A stretch of DNA of 64,000 bases from CAVSRC01 sp963732845 (GCA_963732845.1 CAVTBE010000014.1:124001-188000), one strand, 5' to 3'. Positions 25,211 to 34,311 are shown, counted from the stretch's first letter. Made by a program: numbers and translations. Notes: generated by a model from the letters alone, not told the origin.

Positions 25211-25385
25211 CCGCCTATCGACCCCAGAACAAGACGCTGGCTGCCGCGTGACATCGACGCCGTCTCCGACGTGGAAATCCAGGACATCCTGCTCACCGTC
25301 AACCTCACACCACGCAAGTGCCTCGGCTTTAGGACACCGTTCCAGCAATCCTCGCCGAGCTTGGCAAAGACGCTTAAATCCGCTT
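25211..25385 (+). pseudogene. IS30-family transposase C-terminal remnant
   Basis: Fragmentary match to the IS30-type transposase end: RRWLPRDIDAVSDVEIQDIL and LTVNLTPRKCLGFRTPFQ, equivalent to the usual last ~60 residues (LPR-D followed by LTPRKCLGFKTPFQ and an LGKDVQIRF tail). After TPFQ the tail ELGKD appears only in another frame, so even the fragment is frameshifted. No N-terminal or catalytic DDE part is present. It marks past transposition at the right border of the catabolic cluster. Confidence 0.75.
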
Positions 25386-25842
25386 CTGGTGAGACCGGTG
25401 CACTTCGCTCCGGAATCCAGGTTCAGGAAGGTGTGTCGCCATGTTTTCAGATGTTTAGGCAACTTCCCTAAACCGAATTCTTGCGTGATGTCGCGTCTCT
25501 TGACGCAGTCCGGACGAGAAGCATCTCGTTTCACCAAGCCGAATGGCGATCGCGGTTCGGAGTCGGCCGGTATGGGCTGCACCATCTACCCGAAACCGGC
25601 GGAATTGCCCGTTTCGACTGCATCCTTCCGTCGGAATGAAGCCGGGCGGAAATCCGCTCCCGGGCGTCTTGCGCTCGCTGTCGCCGACCCCAATTAAGGG
25701 GCGCGGGCCGGGCCCCTCTGGCGGCGTCTTATCGACGCTGTGATGTCGGACCGCATCGGGTGAGCTCGATCTGGGGTCCGGCGGACGCCTAGCCGACAGC
25801 AGATCGCGCCACCCCCCGTCGGAACCCGGGGTTGAAGAGCGC
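25386..25842. other. Intergenic stretch before the TerC gene with two hairpins
   Basis: About 460 bp without a convincing gene. Near the 3' end, AGGGGC(25697)…GCCCCT(25717) and GCGTC-TTATC-GACGC (about 25724-25738) can form hairpins upstream of the GTG at 25843. A manganese (yybP-ykoY) leader is common before TerC/Alx genes, but its conserved core is not recognisable here. The first part may be further remnant of the mobile element. Confidence 0.35.
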
Positions 25843-26832
25843 GTGCTGACCGAACCGTTTCTCAGTCATCCCGTCTGGATGTGGTTGTGCTTCCTGGTGA
25901 TCGTTGCCGGGCTGCTGACTTTCGACCTCGGGGTGCTGCATCGCCGCGACCGCGAGATCGGGGCGCGCGAGAGCCTGCTCCTCTCGCTCTTCTACATCGT
26001 CGTCGGACTTGCCTTCGCCGTGTTTGTGGCCTTCCAGGCCGGCAGCGAGGCGGGGCTCGAATACGTTACCGCTTTCGTCGTGGAGAAGAGCCTCGCGGTC
26101 GACAATCTGTTCGTCATCGCGGCCATCTTCTCGTTTTTTGCCATCCCGCGGGCCTACCAGCACCGGGTGCTCTTCTGGGGCATCCTCGGCGTTCTGGCGC
26201 TGCGGGCGATCATGATCGGCCTCGGCGCCAAACTAATTTCCGAGTTCGAATGGGTGCTCTACGGCTTCGCCGTCTTCCTGATCTTCACCGGTATCAGGAT
26301 GCTGTTCGCGGGCGAGGCCGAGGGGGACCTCAGGAACAATCGGCTGATCGCCCTACTGCGGCGGCGGGTCAGGGTGACGGACGAACTCCACGGGCACCGC
26401 TTCTTCGTCCGCCGGCCGGACCCCGCAACCGGGCACGTTGTCCTCTTCATGACGCCGATGTTCCTGGCGCTGCTGGTGATCGAGTTCGCCGACGTGGTTT
26501 TCGCAGTGGATTCGGTGCCGGCAGTCTTTGCCATCACGACCGACCCGTTCATCGTCTACACCTCCAACGTCTTCGCCATCCTCGGCCTGAGGGCCCTCTA
26601 TTTCGCGCTGGCCGCCGTGATGCACCGCTTCGCGTATCTGAAGACGGCGCTTGCGGTGCTCCTCATCTTCGTCGGCGGCAAGATCTTCGCAGCCGACCTG
26701 CTCGGCCTCGAGAAGTTCCCGGCTGCGTGGTCACTGACGATCACCTTCGTCATCCTCGCCGCAGGCGTCCTCTATTCGATCCGGCGGACCCGCCACACGG
26801 CTCCGCAAGCCACCCATCCAACCACGTTCTAG
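25843..26832 (+). CDS. TerC/Alx-family integral membrane protein
   Basis: A 329-residue inner-membrane protein with about nine helices, of the TerC/Alx family (linked to tellurite resistance or Mn2+ export). It has FDLGVLHRRDREIGARESLL, the family motif EKSLAVDNLFVIAAIFSFF with acidic membrane residues, and the second copy LVIEFADVVFAVDSVPAVFA with IVYTSNVFAILGLRALYF. The start is GTG 25843, preceded by GAAGAG. It lies 20 bases before nhaA, suggesting a joint ion-homeostasis operon. Confidence 0.92.
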   Translation: MLTEPFLSHPVWMWLCFLVIVAGLLTFDLGVLHRRDREIGARESLLLSLFYIVVGLAFAVFVAFQAGSEAGLEYVTAFVVEKSLAVDNLFVIAAIFSFFAIPRAYQHRVLFWGILGVLALRAIMIGLGAKLISEFEWVLYGFAVFLIFTGIRMLFAGEAEGDLRNNRLIALLRRRVRVTDELHGHRFFVRRPDPATGHVVLFMTPMFLALLVIEFADVVFAVDSVPAVFAITTDPFIVYTSNVFAILGLRALYFALAAVMHRFAYLKTALAVLLIFVGGKIFAADLLGLEKFPAAWSLTITFVILAAGVLYSIRRTRHTAPQATHPTTF

Positions 26833-26852
26833 AGGGAATACCGGAAAGACCT

Positions 26853-28028
26853 ATGGTCCGAGCATTGGAACGGTTCATCAATCACGAGGCATCGGGCGGC
26901 ATCATCCTGATGTTCGCAGCGGTTCTTGCGCTGGTCCTCGACAACTCGCCGCTCGCCTGGCTCTACGACGGCCTGCTGACCACGCCGATGACGATCGAGA
27001 TCGGCGCGCTGCACCTCGGCAAGCCGCTTCTGCTGTGGATCAACGACGGATTGATGGCGGTGTTCTTCCTGCTGGTCGGTCTCGAGATCAAGCGGGAGAT
27101 GATGCTTGGCGCCCTGTCCAGCCGGCAGCAGGTGGTGCTGCCGGGTGCAGCGGCCATCGGCGGCATGCTGGTGCCGGCGCTGATCTATGTGGCGGTTACG
27201 TGGGGCAAACCGGGGCTCGCCAGCGGCTGGGCCATTCCGGCGGCGACCGACATCGCATTCGCCCTCGGCGTGCTGTCTCTCCTCGGCAACCGCGTACCGC
27301 TGGCGCTGAAGGTCTTTCTGCTGGCGCTGGCGATCGTCGACGACCTCGGCGCCATCCTGATCATCGCGGTGTTCTATACGAGCGATCTCTCGCTCACGAT
27401 GCTGGCTGGCGCCGCGGCAACCGCGGCGGCCCTGTTCGTGCTCAACCGGATGAAGGTGCGGAGCATCGCGCCGTATGTCCTGGTCGGTATCGCGCTGTGG
27501 GCGTTCGTCCTGAAATCGGGCGTCCATGCCACCCTGGCCGGGGTCGTGCTGGCCTTCGCCATTCCCATGAACCGGACGAAGGGTGCGCCCGAAGGCGAAT
27601 CGACGCTGGAGCGGCTCGAACACAATCTGGCGCCGTGGGTCGCCTATGGGATCATGCCGCTGTTCGCCTTTGCCAATGCAGGCGTGTCGCTGGCCGGACT
27701 GAGCGTCGGGTCTTTCTTCGCGCCGTTGCCGCTTGGCATCCTGCTCGGGCTGTTCCTCGGCAAGCAGCTCGGTGTCTTCGCGGCCGCATGGCTGACGGTG
27801 AAGGCGGGCTGGGCGCAACTGCCGCAGGGTGCCAGTTGGATGCAGATCTACGGCATCGCATGCCTTGCCGGGATCGGGTTCACGATGAGCCTGTTCGTCG
27901 GAACGCTGGCCTTTGAGGGGCAGGCGGAGGCGGCGGGCGTTCGGCTCGGGGTGCTGGCCGGGTCCGTGATGTCGGCGCTGCTCGGCTACGGGCTGTTGCG
28001 ATGGGTGAGTGCGACGAAGATCCGGTGA
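26853..28028 (+). CDS. nhaA: Na+/H+ antiporter NhaA
   Basis: Twelve-helix sodium/proton antiporter, 391 residues from ATG 26853. Signature elements are INDGLMAVFFLLVGLEIKRE, PAATDIAFALGVLSLLG with the transport Asp, the double Asp of LAIVDDLGAILIIAVFY, and FANAGVSL. Length and motif order are standard for NhaA. It exports Na+ (or Li+) and helps pH control. The neighbouring TerC-like gene is 20 bases upstream. Confidence 0.96.
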   Translation: MVRALERFINHEASGGIILMFAAVLALVLDNSPLAWLYDGLLTTPMTIEIGALHLGKPLLLWINDGLMAVFFLLVGLEIKREMMLGALSSRQQVVLPGAAAIGGMLVPALIYVAVTWGKPGLASGWAIPAATDIAFALGVLSLLGNRVPLALKVFLLALAIVDDLGAILIIAVFYTSDLSLTMLAGAAATAAALFVLNRMKVRSIAPYVLVGIALWAFVLKSGVHATLAGVVLAFAIPMNRTKGAPEGESTLERLEHNLAPWVAYGIMPLFAFANAGVSLAGLSVGSFFAPLPLGILLGLFLGKQLGVFAAAWLTVKAGWAQLPQGASWMQIYGIACLAGIGFTMSLFVGTLAFEGQAEAAGVRLGVLAGSVMSALLGYGLLRWVSATKIR

Positions 28029-28429
28029 AAGCAGGGTCGGCGCCTAGCGGGGCAGCAGGCGGCCTTCGCCAGGCTCACGGCCCACAAAGAAGCGCATGAG
28101 GAGGCTCTGGCGCAATTGGCCGCAATCCCCGCGCATGTCGATCTGGCGAAGGCGCAGAGCGTCGATGACGGATTTCATGACCTGCCGATCGCGCCGACGC
28201 GGAACGACCTGTTGATTAACGCTCATGCCCTCGGTGCCATCTGGCTGGATGGCACCACCCCGTCGGCGCAGACGTTGCCCGACACCTTCGACGATCACCT
28301 TCGCATCATCTCCGCGGTTGCCGCACGCGATGCAGGAACGGCCGTTGCCGTGCCTGAACGCCATATGGACAACGCCAGGCGGCGGGCCCTGCCATATAGG
28401 CCAGGGCAGCGGCCGCCCTCGCCTATTGG
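28029..28429. other. 400-bp stretch without a recognised gene
   Basis: Between nhaA and the convergent FAD oxidoreductase. A plus-strand frame starting around 28040 has good codon character (for example LAQLAAIPAHVDLAKAQS and DDGFHDLPIAPTRNDLLINA) and stays open to 28496, but it lacks an ATG with SD and matches no family I know. A minus frame (28044-28364) is also open. It could be a decayed gene. Confidence 0.35.
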
Positions 28430-29842
28430 TCAGGCGAACTGCTTGGCGATGTCGAGGTTGGCCTTCTGGTCAAGCAGGATCTTCTGCACGTCCTGATAGG
28501 CGAGCTCTCGCGGCTGCTTGCCCTGCATCGCGGCCACCGCAGCCGTGACCCCCGAGGCCTGGCCGATCGCGAACGCAGTGCCCTGGACCCGCAGCGAGCC
28601 GTGCGCCTCATGAGAGGCGGAAATATTGCGCCCGCACATGACGACACCATCCATCCCTTCGGGGATCAGGCAGCGGAGCGGGATGTCGTAGGGGCCCTTC
28701 GGCTTGATCCAGGTGCCACCGCCGGCGTGGTAGCCCTTGGCGCCGGTGGGGTCGTGGATGTCGACCGGAAAGAAGCCGCGCGCCACCACATCCGGGAAAC
28801 GGTTGCCCTCGACCACGTCTTCCTCGCTGAGGGTATAGATGCCGGCAAAATGCCGGCTTTCACGCACGCCGACCTGGATGCCGGTCGAGGAGATGTACGC
28901 GTTTTCGAAGCCGGGGGCGTATTTCTTCATGAAAGCCGCAAGGGACATCACCTGCTTGCGCGCCTCGATCTCGGCCTTGGTGAAATCGTCGGCGTCGGTG
29001 CCCCTCAACTTGCCGATGCGCGTCGAGTTGAAGACGATCACGTCCGGCCGCATCGTGCTTTGGAACAAGACGGTGTCGCGCCCAACGTAATAATCGCCGG
29101 CCGCCTTGGCCTTCTGCACCAGGCTCGTCAGACCCTGGGCGACGAAATAGCGCTGATTGAGTTCGGGCGGCAGCGCCACCGAGGAATAGAGCCGCGAGGC
29201 CCATTCGAAATCATCGGGGTTCTTTTCGATATAGTCGACGATGGCATCGACATCGACGTTCGCCATTTCGAAGAACATGGTCATGGGCTGGCCGAGATGG
29301 TCGGAGGCGCGGCCCCAGGTAAACGCTGCGCCGGCCGCGGCAGCCACGTCGCCGTCGCCGGTCGCGTCGACGGTGATGTCGCCGAGCACCTTCTGGAAGC
29401 CGGACTTGTTGCAGACCTCGATACCGGCGACCTTGCCGCCCTCGACCACGGCGCCGCCAATGGCGGTGTGGAGGAGCAACTGGCAACCGGATTCCTGCAC
29501 CATCTCGAAAGCGACTTGCTTGTAAACCTCGCGGTCGAAATAGGCCATGTAGGAGCCCGACCCGTATTCAGGCACGCATTTGAGGTGTCCGGTGCTGCCG
29601 CCGGCCTTGGTCAGGCGCTGAACCAGTTCCTGGGGGATGCCCATGGTGATCTGCTCGTCATCGTAGTGAAACGGCGAGAACGGGCCCACAGAAGCGGCGG
29701 TCGCCATGCCGCCGAGAAATCCGTAACGCTCGACCAGAATGGTGCGGGCGCCCGCCCGCGCGGCGGCAATCGCCGCGATCAGGCCGGACGGCCCGCCGCC
29801 CGCGACAACGACATCGGACTTGCTGTGAACCGTCATTTCCAT
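28430..29842 (-). CDS. FAD-dependent oxidoreductase (FAD_oxidored family)
   Basis: A 470-residue flavoprotein. The N-terminus holds the dinucleotide fold VVVAGGGPSGLIAAIAAARA with the ribose Glu in ILVERYGFLGGMATAAS. The VDATGDGDVAAAAGA motif and the C-terminal FAD-binding GVVMCGRNISASHEAHGSLR with GTAFAIGQASGV are the hallmarks of this family, often annotated as xanthan-lyase-like or FAD-dependent oxidoreductase. ATG 29842 is chosen for AGAGG at 7-base spacing. It is the last gene of the sugar ABC operon on the minus strand (126 bp after the binding-protein start region is reversed in order), so it probably oxidises an imported carbohydrate or derivative. The substrate is unknown. Confidence 0.85.
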   Translation of the reverse strand: MEMTVHSKSDVVVAGGGPSGLIAAIAAARAGARTILVERYGFLGGMATAASVGPFSPFHYDDEQITMGIPQELVQRLTKAGGSTGHLKCVPEYGSGSYMAYFDREVYKQVAFEMVQESGCQLLLHTAIGGAVVEGGKVAGIEVCNKSGFQKVLGDITVDATGDGDVAAAAGAAFTWGRASDHLGQPMTMFFEMANVDVDAIVDYIEKNPDDFEWASRLYSSVALPPELNQRYFVAQGLTSLVQKAKAAGDYYVGRDTVLFQSTMRPDVIVFNSTRIGKLRGTDADDFTKAEIEARKQVMSLAAFMKKYAPGFENAYISSTGIQVGVRESRHFAGIYTLSEEDVVEGNRFPDVVARGFFPVDIHDPTGAKGYHAGGGTWIKPKGPYDIPLRCLIPEGMDGVVMCGRNISASHEAHGSLRVQGTAFAIGQASGVTAAVAAMQGKQPRELAYQDVQKILLDQKANLDIAKQFA

Positions 29843-29968
29843 GGGAGAACCTCTATTTTGATTCAGCACGAGGGGAGCGGATCGCGGTCGTAACCCCGAT
29901 CCGTATTTGTATTTGTCGCGTTGCGGCAGGCGTCAGGCCGGATCGAGCCGGCCTGACGTCAGGTTGCG

Positions 29969-31231
29969 CTATTTGTGTTGGGCGTCGTAGGCGGCCGCCG
30001 CGTCGTCGAGAGCGGCCTTGGGATCGGTGCCGTTGATAATGGTACGCTGCAGCGCTTTGGCGAGCTCCTCCGAGAGCTTGGGGAAGTCCGGCGGGGTCGG
30101 CTCATAGCGGCCGTATTTCACGCCGTAGGCCTTCCACGCCTGCAGCTCGGCATTGCCCGCGAGCAGTGGCTGGTCATAGGTCGACTGCCGGCTCGGCAAC
30201 ACGTTTGCTTTGGCGAAAGCGAGCTGGGAGTCCGTGTTCAGATAGTAGTTGATGAACTTTGCGGCGCCTTCCGGATGCTTGGAATTGGCACCGATCGCCA
30301 GGGTCTGACTGGCGAGCCGGGCAGCCGACGGCGCGTCCTTGGTGAAGCCGGGAATGGGCGCGGTCTGAAGCTTATCGCCCGTGGCGTCGGAATTGCGGCC
30401 GCCGCCGACGCGGAAGCTCCCCATAATCGTCATGCCGACCGTGCCGGCGCGGTAGGCGGTGAAGAGATCTTCAATACCCATCGAGACCACGCTCTGGCGC
30501 ATGCCCTTGTACTTGGTCACCAGGTCACGCAGGAAGGTCAGGGTCTTCACCCCCGCCTCGCTGTTGAAGGCGGCTTTGCCGCCCTTGTCGAAGACCTCTC
30601 CGCCGGCACCCCAGAGGATGGGGATAAAGGCCTCGGTGACACCGATGCCGTTGGCGGCGCTGCCGACGCCGATGCCGAAGCCCATGATGTCGTTGGTGCT
30701 GATCGCGGCTGCGGTCGTGCCAAGCTCATCGAGGGTCGTGGGCACGGGCAGCCCCTTGGCGTCCAGCAAATCCTTGCGGTACCAGAGCAGCCAGGTGCGG
30801 GTATCCCAGGGCAAAGCCATCAGCTTGCCATTGAACTTGAAGAACTTCGCGTCGGTGACGAAGTCGGACGGCAACTGGCTCACATAGGGGTCGAGCGGCT
30901 GCAGGCTGCCGGCGTCCACGTGCATGGCGAGGTTGTCAGTATAGACGTTGAGCACGTCCGGTCCCTGGCCGGCAGCGGTCGCCTGAATCACCTGGCCGTC
31001 GAAGCGGGCGAAGGGGATGGATTCGACCTGAACCTCGTAATCGGACTGGGACTCGTTGAATCCCTTGATGATGCCGCTGAGCGCGGCCGACCGCGGATCG
31101 GTGCCCTCGGTCGCAAGGAACGTCCAGAACTTCAGCGTGACCTTGGATTGGGCATGCACCTGTGAAGCGCCTGTCGCCGCAACGAGAAGCGCAAGCGCGG
31201 CTCCCGTTACCAGTTTGTTGAGCTTGTGCAT
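29969..31231 (-). CDS. Sugar ABC transporter substrate-binding protein (SBP_bac_1)
   Basis: Periplasmic sugar-binding protein of 420 residues starting at ATG 31231 with a perfect GGAGGA SD. Signal peptide of about 28 residues ends near QVHAQS. The mature part has VTLKFWTFLATEG, GIIKGFNESQSDYEV, ATAAGQGPDVLNVYTDNLAM, and the LPSRQ motif near the C-terminus common to this class. It is encoded between two permeases and the oxidoreductase in a MalEFGK-type operon. The reading frame stays open further upstream but that part overlaps the permease and is not used. Confidence 0.92.
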   Translation of the reverse strand: MHKLNKLVTGAALALLVAATGASQVHAQSKVTLKFWTFLATEGTDPRSAALSGIIKGFNESQSDYEVQVESIPFARFDGQVIQATAAGQGPDVLNVYTDNLAMHVDAGSLQPLDPYVSQLPSDFVTDAKFFKFNGKLMALPWDTRTWLLWYRKDLLDAKGLPVPTTLDELGTTAAAISTNDIMGFGIGVGSAANGIGVTEAFIPILWGAGGEVFDKGGKAAFNSEAGVKTLTFLRDLVTKYKGMRQSVVSMGIEDLFTAYRAGTVGMTIMGSFRVGGGRNSDATGDKLQTAPIPGFTKDAPSAARLASQTLAIGANSKHPEGAAKFINYYLNTDSQLAFAKANVLPSRQSTYDQPLLAGNAELQAWKAYGVKYGRYEPTPPDFPKLSEELAKALQRTIINGTDPKAALDDAAAAYDAQHK

Positions 31232-31269
31232 GTGGTTTCCTCCTTGCTTGGTTTCGTGTTCGCCCCCGG

Positions 31270-32109
31270 TCAGCCCTTGACGGCACCCGCCATCAGCCCC
31301 TCGACCAGGAAGCGCTGAAGGAGCAGGAAAGCGAAGAGCACCGGGATGATGGCCATGACCGTTGCCGCCATCAGCGGTCCCCAGTCGATGCCGATATTGG
31401 AGATGAAGGTGTAGAGCCCCACCGGCAGCGGCCGATGCTCGGTATTGAGCGTGAGGGTGAAGCCGATCAAAAAGTCGTTCCAGACGAAGACCATGGTGAG
31501 GATGCCACCGGCCAGAAGTCCCGGCCGGGCCATGGGCAGCGCGATGAGATAGAAGGCCCGGAGCCGGCTCGCCCCGTCGACGAGCGCCGCCTCCTCGAGT
31601 TCCACCGGCACCTTTTCGAAGAAGCCCTTGAGCAGCCAGAGCAGCAGCGGGATCTGCCAGGCCGTATAGACCAGCACCATGGCGAAGTAGGTGTTGTAGA
31701 GCCCGGTGTGGACCGCGAGGTTGTAGAGAGGCACCAGAATGGCGATGCCCGGGATCATCGACGTCGCGAGGATGCCGAGCATCAAGGCGGTCTTGCCGGG
31801 GAAATCGAAGCGGGCGAGCGCGTAGGCCGCGTGGGTCGCGATCAGAAGCGCCAGAACCACCGAGAACCCGGTGACGATGACGCTGTTGAGGAAGAAGCGC
31901 GGAAAGGCACTCTGGGTCCAGACCGTCCAGAAATGCTCGAAGGTCACGGGGTCCGGCCACCAGGACGGTGGATAGCTGAGCACTTGCGACGTTGGCTTGA
32001 GCGCCGTCAACAGGCCCCAGACGATGGGAACCAGCGCAAAGGCGCAGGCCAGAACGGCAAACAGGCTCAGAACGATCTTCTTGCGGGTTTCCGCGGAGCG
32101 GCTCGTCAT
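31270..32109 (-). CDS. Sugar ABC transporter permease (MalG-like)
   Basis: Inner-membrane permease, 279 residues and six helices. The EAA loop that docks the ATPase is LEEAALVDGASRLRAFYLIA, and the C-terminus ends in the MalG-type LVEGLMAGAVKG. The ATG at 32109 overlaps the stop of the upstream permease. The four-gene order ATPase, MalF-like, MalG-like, binding protein is on the minus strand. Confidence 0.94.
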   Translation of the reverse strand: MTSRSAETRKKIVLSLFAVLACAFALVPIVWGLLTALKPTSQVLSYPPSWWPDPVTFEHFWTVWTQSAFPRFFLNSVIVTGFSVVLALLIATHAAYALARFDFPGKTALMLGILATSMIPGIAILVPLYNLAVHTGLYNTYFAMVLVYTAWQIPLLLWLLKGFFEKVPVELEEAALVDGASRLRAFYLIALPMARPGLLAGGILTMVFVWNDFLIGFTLTLNTEHRPLPVGLYTFISNIGIDWGPLMAATVMAIIPVLFAFLLLQRFLVEGLMAGAVKG

Positions 32110-33023
32110 TGCGGCTTCACCCTCAGAACGCGGACATAGACAAGCGACACCAGCAGGTTGACCAGGGTGACCAGCAGCCCGAGGGCAGCGCCACGGCCGA
32201 TGTCCCAGTCCTCGAAGCTGATCTTGAGAACCTTGAGTGCCAACGTCTCGGTGCCCGCCAGCGGTCCACCGCCCGTCAGGACGTAGATCAGGGTCACCAT
32301 GTTGAAATAGAGAAGGGTGAGCTGGATCATCACCACCAGCATGGTCGGTCGGATGAGCGGCAGGGTGACGCGGCGGAAGACGCCGAAATTCGAGGCGCCG
32401 TCGATCCGGGCCGCCTCAACCAGTTCGCGCGGGATGGTCTGGATCGCGGCGAGCAGCAGAAGCGCGGCCTGGGGATAGCTCGCCCAGACGTTGATGACGA
32501 TCAGCGTCGCCATGGCCTGATGCGGCAGCGTCAAGAGGGCCGGGCGCAATCCGGTCGCCACGTCCACGAGATAGGGCAAGGGACCGAAGTCGGGATTGAC
32601 CAGCCACATCCATAGAAGCGCGACAATGGTCTGCGACAGCACCCAGGGTATGACGACTATGGTCCGCACCAGGCTGCGAAAGGGAATGTCAGCATTGAGC
32701 AGCAGGGCAATGCCCAGCGAGAACGGGATGACCAGGGCGAGGGAGCCGAAGGTGTAAATCGCTGAGTTGAGCGCCGCGTTCCAGATCGAAGGATCGTTGA
32801 AGAGTGCCTGGTACTGGCCGAACCATATGAAATTGACGCGCGTGGCATAGCGGGTCTCGAACGTGCTCGTGATCGCCGCGTTGAAGATCGGGTAGATCGA
32901 CACGAGGACCACCAGCAGCACCGCAGGCGCCACGAAGCCCAGCAGAATCCAATTGATCTGGATGCGGCGCGGCCGCGTCGGCTCCGGGATAACCGGCTCG
33001 GAGTGCTCCGCCACGAGGCTCAT
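32106..33023 (-). CDS. Sugar ABC transporter permease (MalF-like)
   Basis: Inner-membrane permease, 305 residues. A polar N-terminus precedes helix 1 (WILLGFVAPAVLLVVLVSIY). The conserved periplasmic TSTFETRY region, the EAA loop ELVEAARIDGASNFGVFRRV and the YVLTGGGPLAGTETLAL motif are typical of MalF/UgpA proteins. Its start overlaps the ATPase gene stop and its stop overlaps the next permease start (ATGA), indicating fixed stoichiometry by translational coupling. Confidence 0.94.
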   Translation of the reverse strand: MSLVAEHSEPVIPEPTRPRRIQINWILLGFVAPAVLLVVLVSIYPIFNAAITSTFETRYATRVNFIWFGQYQALFNDPSIWNAALNSAIYTFGSLALVIPFSLGIALLLNADIPFRSLVRTIVVIPWVLSQTIVALLWMWLVNPDFGPLPYLVDVATGLRPALLTLPHQAMATLIVINVWASYPQAALLLLAAIQTIPRELVEAARIDGASNFGVFRRVTLPLIRPTMLVVMIQLTLLYFNMVTLIYVLTGGGPLAGTETLALKVLKISFEDWDIGRGAALGLLVTLVNLLVSLVYVRVLRVKPQ

Positions 33024-34117
33024 TCCGCCGCCTCACGCGTTGCCACAGGCTGCGTGAGCGCGGCGCCGGTGTCCGAGTCGAAGAGGTAGAGCCGCTCGGG
33101 CGGCACGAACAACCTGATCTCCGAGCCGACGCCGCTGGAGAGACGGTTGCGCAGCAGACAGACAATCTCATCCTCGCCGATCGTGGCGGTGACAAGGGTT
33201 TCCGAACCGGTCGGCTCGATGACCTTTACCCGCGCCGCAAGGCCTTCGGTCACAACTTCAAACTGCTCCGGCCGGATCCCCAGCACCGCGTTGCGGCCGA
33301 CGTAGCGGCGCGCGAGTTCTTCGCCGAGAGGAAAGACCGTGCCACTCGCGCTGACGAACGCAGCGGTGCCGTCGGCCGCGACGGTTCCCGCGATTTGATT
33401 CATGGCGGGAGACCCGATGAAGCCGGCGACAAACTGGTTGGCGGGCGCGTCATAGAGGTCAAGCGGCGCCCCTATCTGCTCCACGCGGCCGGCGTCGAGA
33501 ACCACCACCCTGTCGGCCATCGACATGGCTTCGACCTGATCGTGGGTCACGTAGATCGTGGTGGTGCGCAATTGCTGGTGCAGCGACTTGATCTCGGCGC
33601 GCATCTTCACCCTGAGCTTGGCGTCCAGGTTGGACAGGGGCTCGTCGAAGAGAAAGACCTGCGGATTGCGCACGACGGCCCGCCCCATGGCGACACGCTG
33701 GCGCTGACCGCCGGACAGCGCGGCCGGGCGGCGATCAAGCAGGGCTTCAAGCCCCAGGGTGTGGGCGGCTTCGCGCACCTTCTGATCGATCTCCGACTTC
33801 GGAGCGTTCCGAAGTACCAGCGAAAAGCCCATGTTCTCGGCAACGGTCAGGTGTGGGTAGAGCGCGTAGCTCTGGAAGACCATCGCGATATCGCGGGCCT
33901 TGGGGGGGAGATCGTTGACCACCCTGCCGCCAATCGAAATCGTCCCCGAAGTGATCGACTCAAGCCCGGCAATGGTTCGCAGCAAGGTCGACTTGCCGCA
34001 TCCGGAAGGACCGACAAGCGCGACGAATTCTCCGTCAGCGATGTCGATGCTGACGTCCTTGAGTACCCTGAGAGGACCGAAATCCTTGCAAAGTCCCCTC
34101 ACGGTGACCGATGCCAC
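33020..34117 (-). CDS. Sugar ABC transporter ATP-binding protein (MalK/UgpC-like)
   Basis: ATPase subunit, 365 residues, of the MalK/UgpC type. Walker A VGPSGCGKSTLLRTIAGLE, Q-loop FQSYALYPHLTVAENMGF, signature LSGGQRQRVAMGRA, Walker B VFLFDEPLSNLDAKLR and H-loop YVTHDQVEAMSMADR are intact. A C-terminal TOBE/regulatory domain includes GIRPEQFEV. It is the first gene of the minus-strand operon and diverges from the AraC-type regulator, with promoters in the 194-bp gap. Confidence 0.95.
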   Translation of the reverse strand: MASVTVRGLCKDFGPLRVLKDVSIDIADGEFVALVGPSGCGKSTLLRTIAGLESITSGTISIGGRVVNDLPPKARDIAMVFQSYALYPHLTVAENMGFSLVLRNAPKSEIDQKVREAAHTLGLEALLDRRPAALSGGQRQRVAMGRAVVRNPQVFLFDEPLSNLDAKLRVKMRAEIKSLHQQLRTTTIYVTHDQVEAMSMADRVVVLDAGRVEQIGAPLDLYDAPANQFVAGFIGSPAMNQIAGTVAADGTAAFVSASGTVFPLGEELARRYVGRNAVLGIRPEQFEVVTEGLAARVKVIEPTGSETLVTATIGEDEIVCLLRNRLSSGVGSEIRLFVPPERLYLFDSDTGAALTQPVATREAAE

Positions 34118-34311
34118 GTCGTCTCCTCCCGTCTTTCTCGTTTGTCGGGTCCGAGCCCGCTTGCGGGCAGCATTGCTCGGTTCGGGAAAAAAATAGGCCT
34201 CGCAGCGGGGAACCCATTGTATAAATACGGCTATTGATTGTATTTTTGCGACATATCGGGCCCGGTCCGCGTGTGGTCGCTGCTTGTCTGCGCCGCTGAA
34301 GGATCACCATC
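34118..34311. promoter_or_regulatory. Divergent promoter region with ATTGTAT direct repeats 21 bp apart
   Basis: AT-rich island in high-GC surroundings. ATTGTAT occurs at 34216-34222 and again at 34237-34243, exactly 21 bp apart (two helical turns) in the same orientation, the geometry AraC-family proteins often bind. The gap serves the sugar ABC operon (minus) and the GlxA/AraC-type regulator (plus), so an operator for that regulator is plausible. Confidence 0.5.

Noticed and set aside
25386..25842. yybP-ykoY manganese riboswitch before terC
   Set aside because: The conserved core could not be found on the plus strand by eye.
9064..25842. Direct repeat of the tRNA-Asn 3' end as an attachment site
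   Set aside because: No convincing copy was seen near the IS30 remnant or elsewhere by eye; a computed search is required.
31232..31960. Upstream extension of the sugar-binding protein frame
   Set aside because: It overlaps the MalG-like permease antiparallel-phase reading and is replaced by a signal peptide start at 31231 with a perfect SD.
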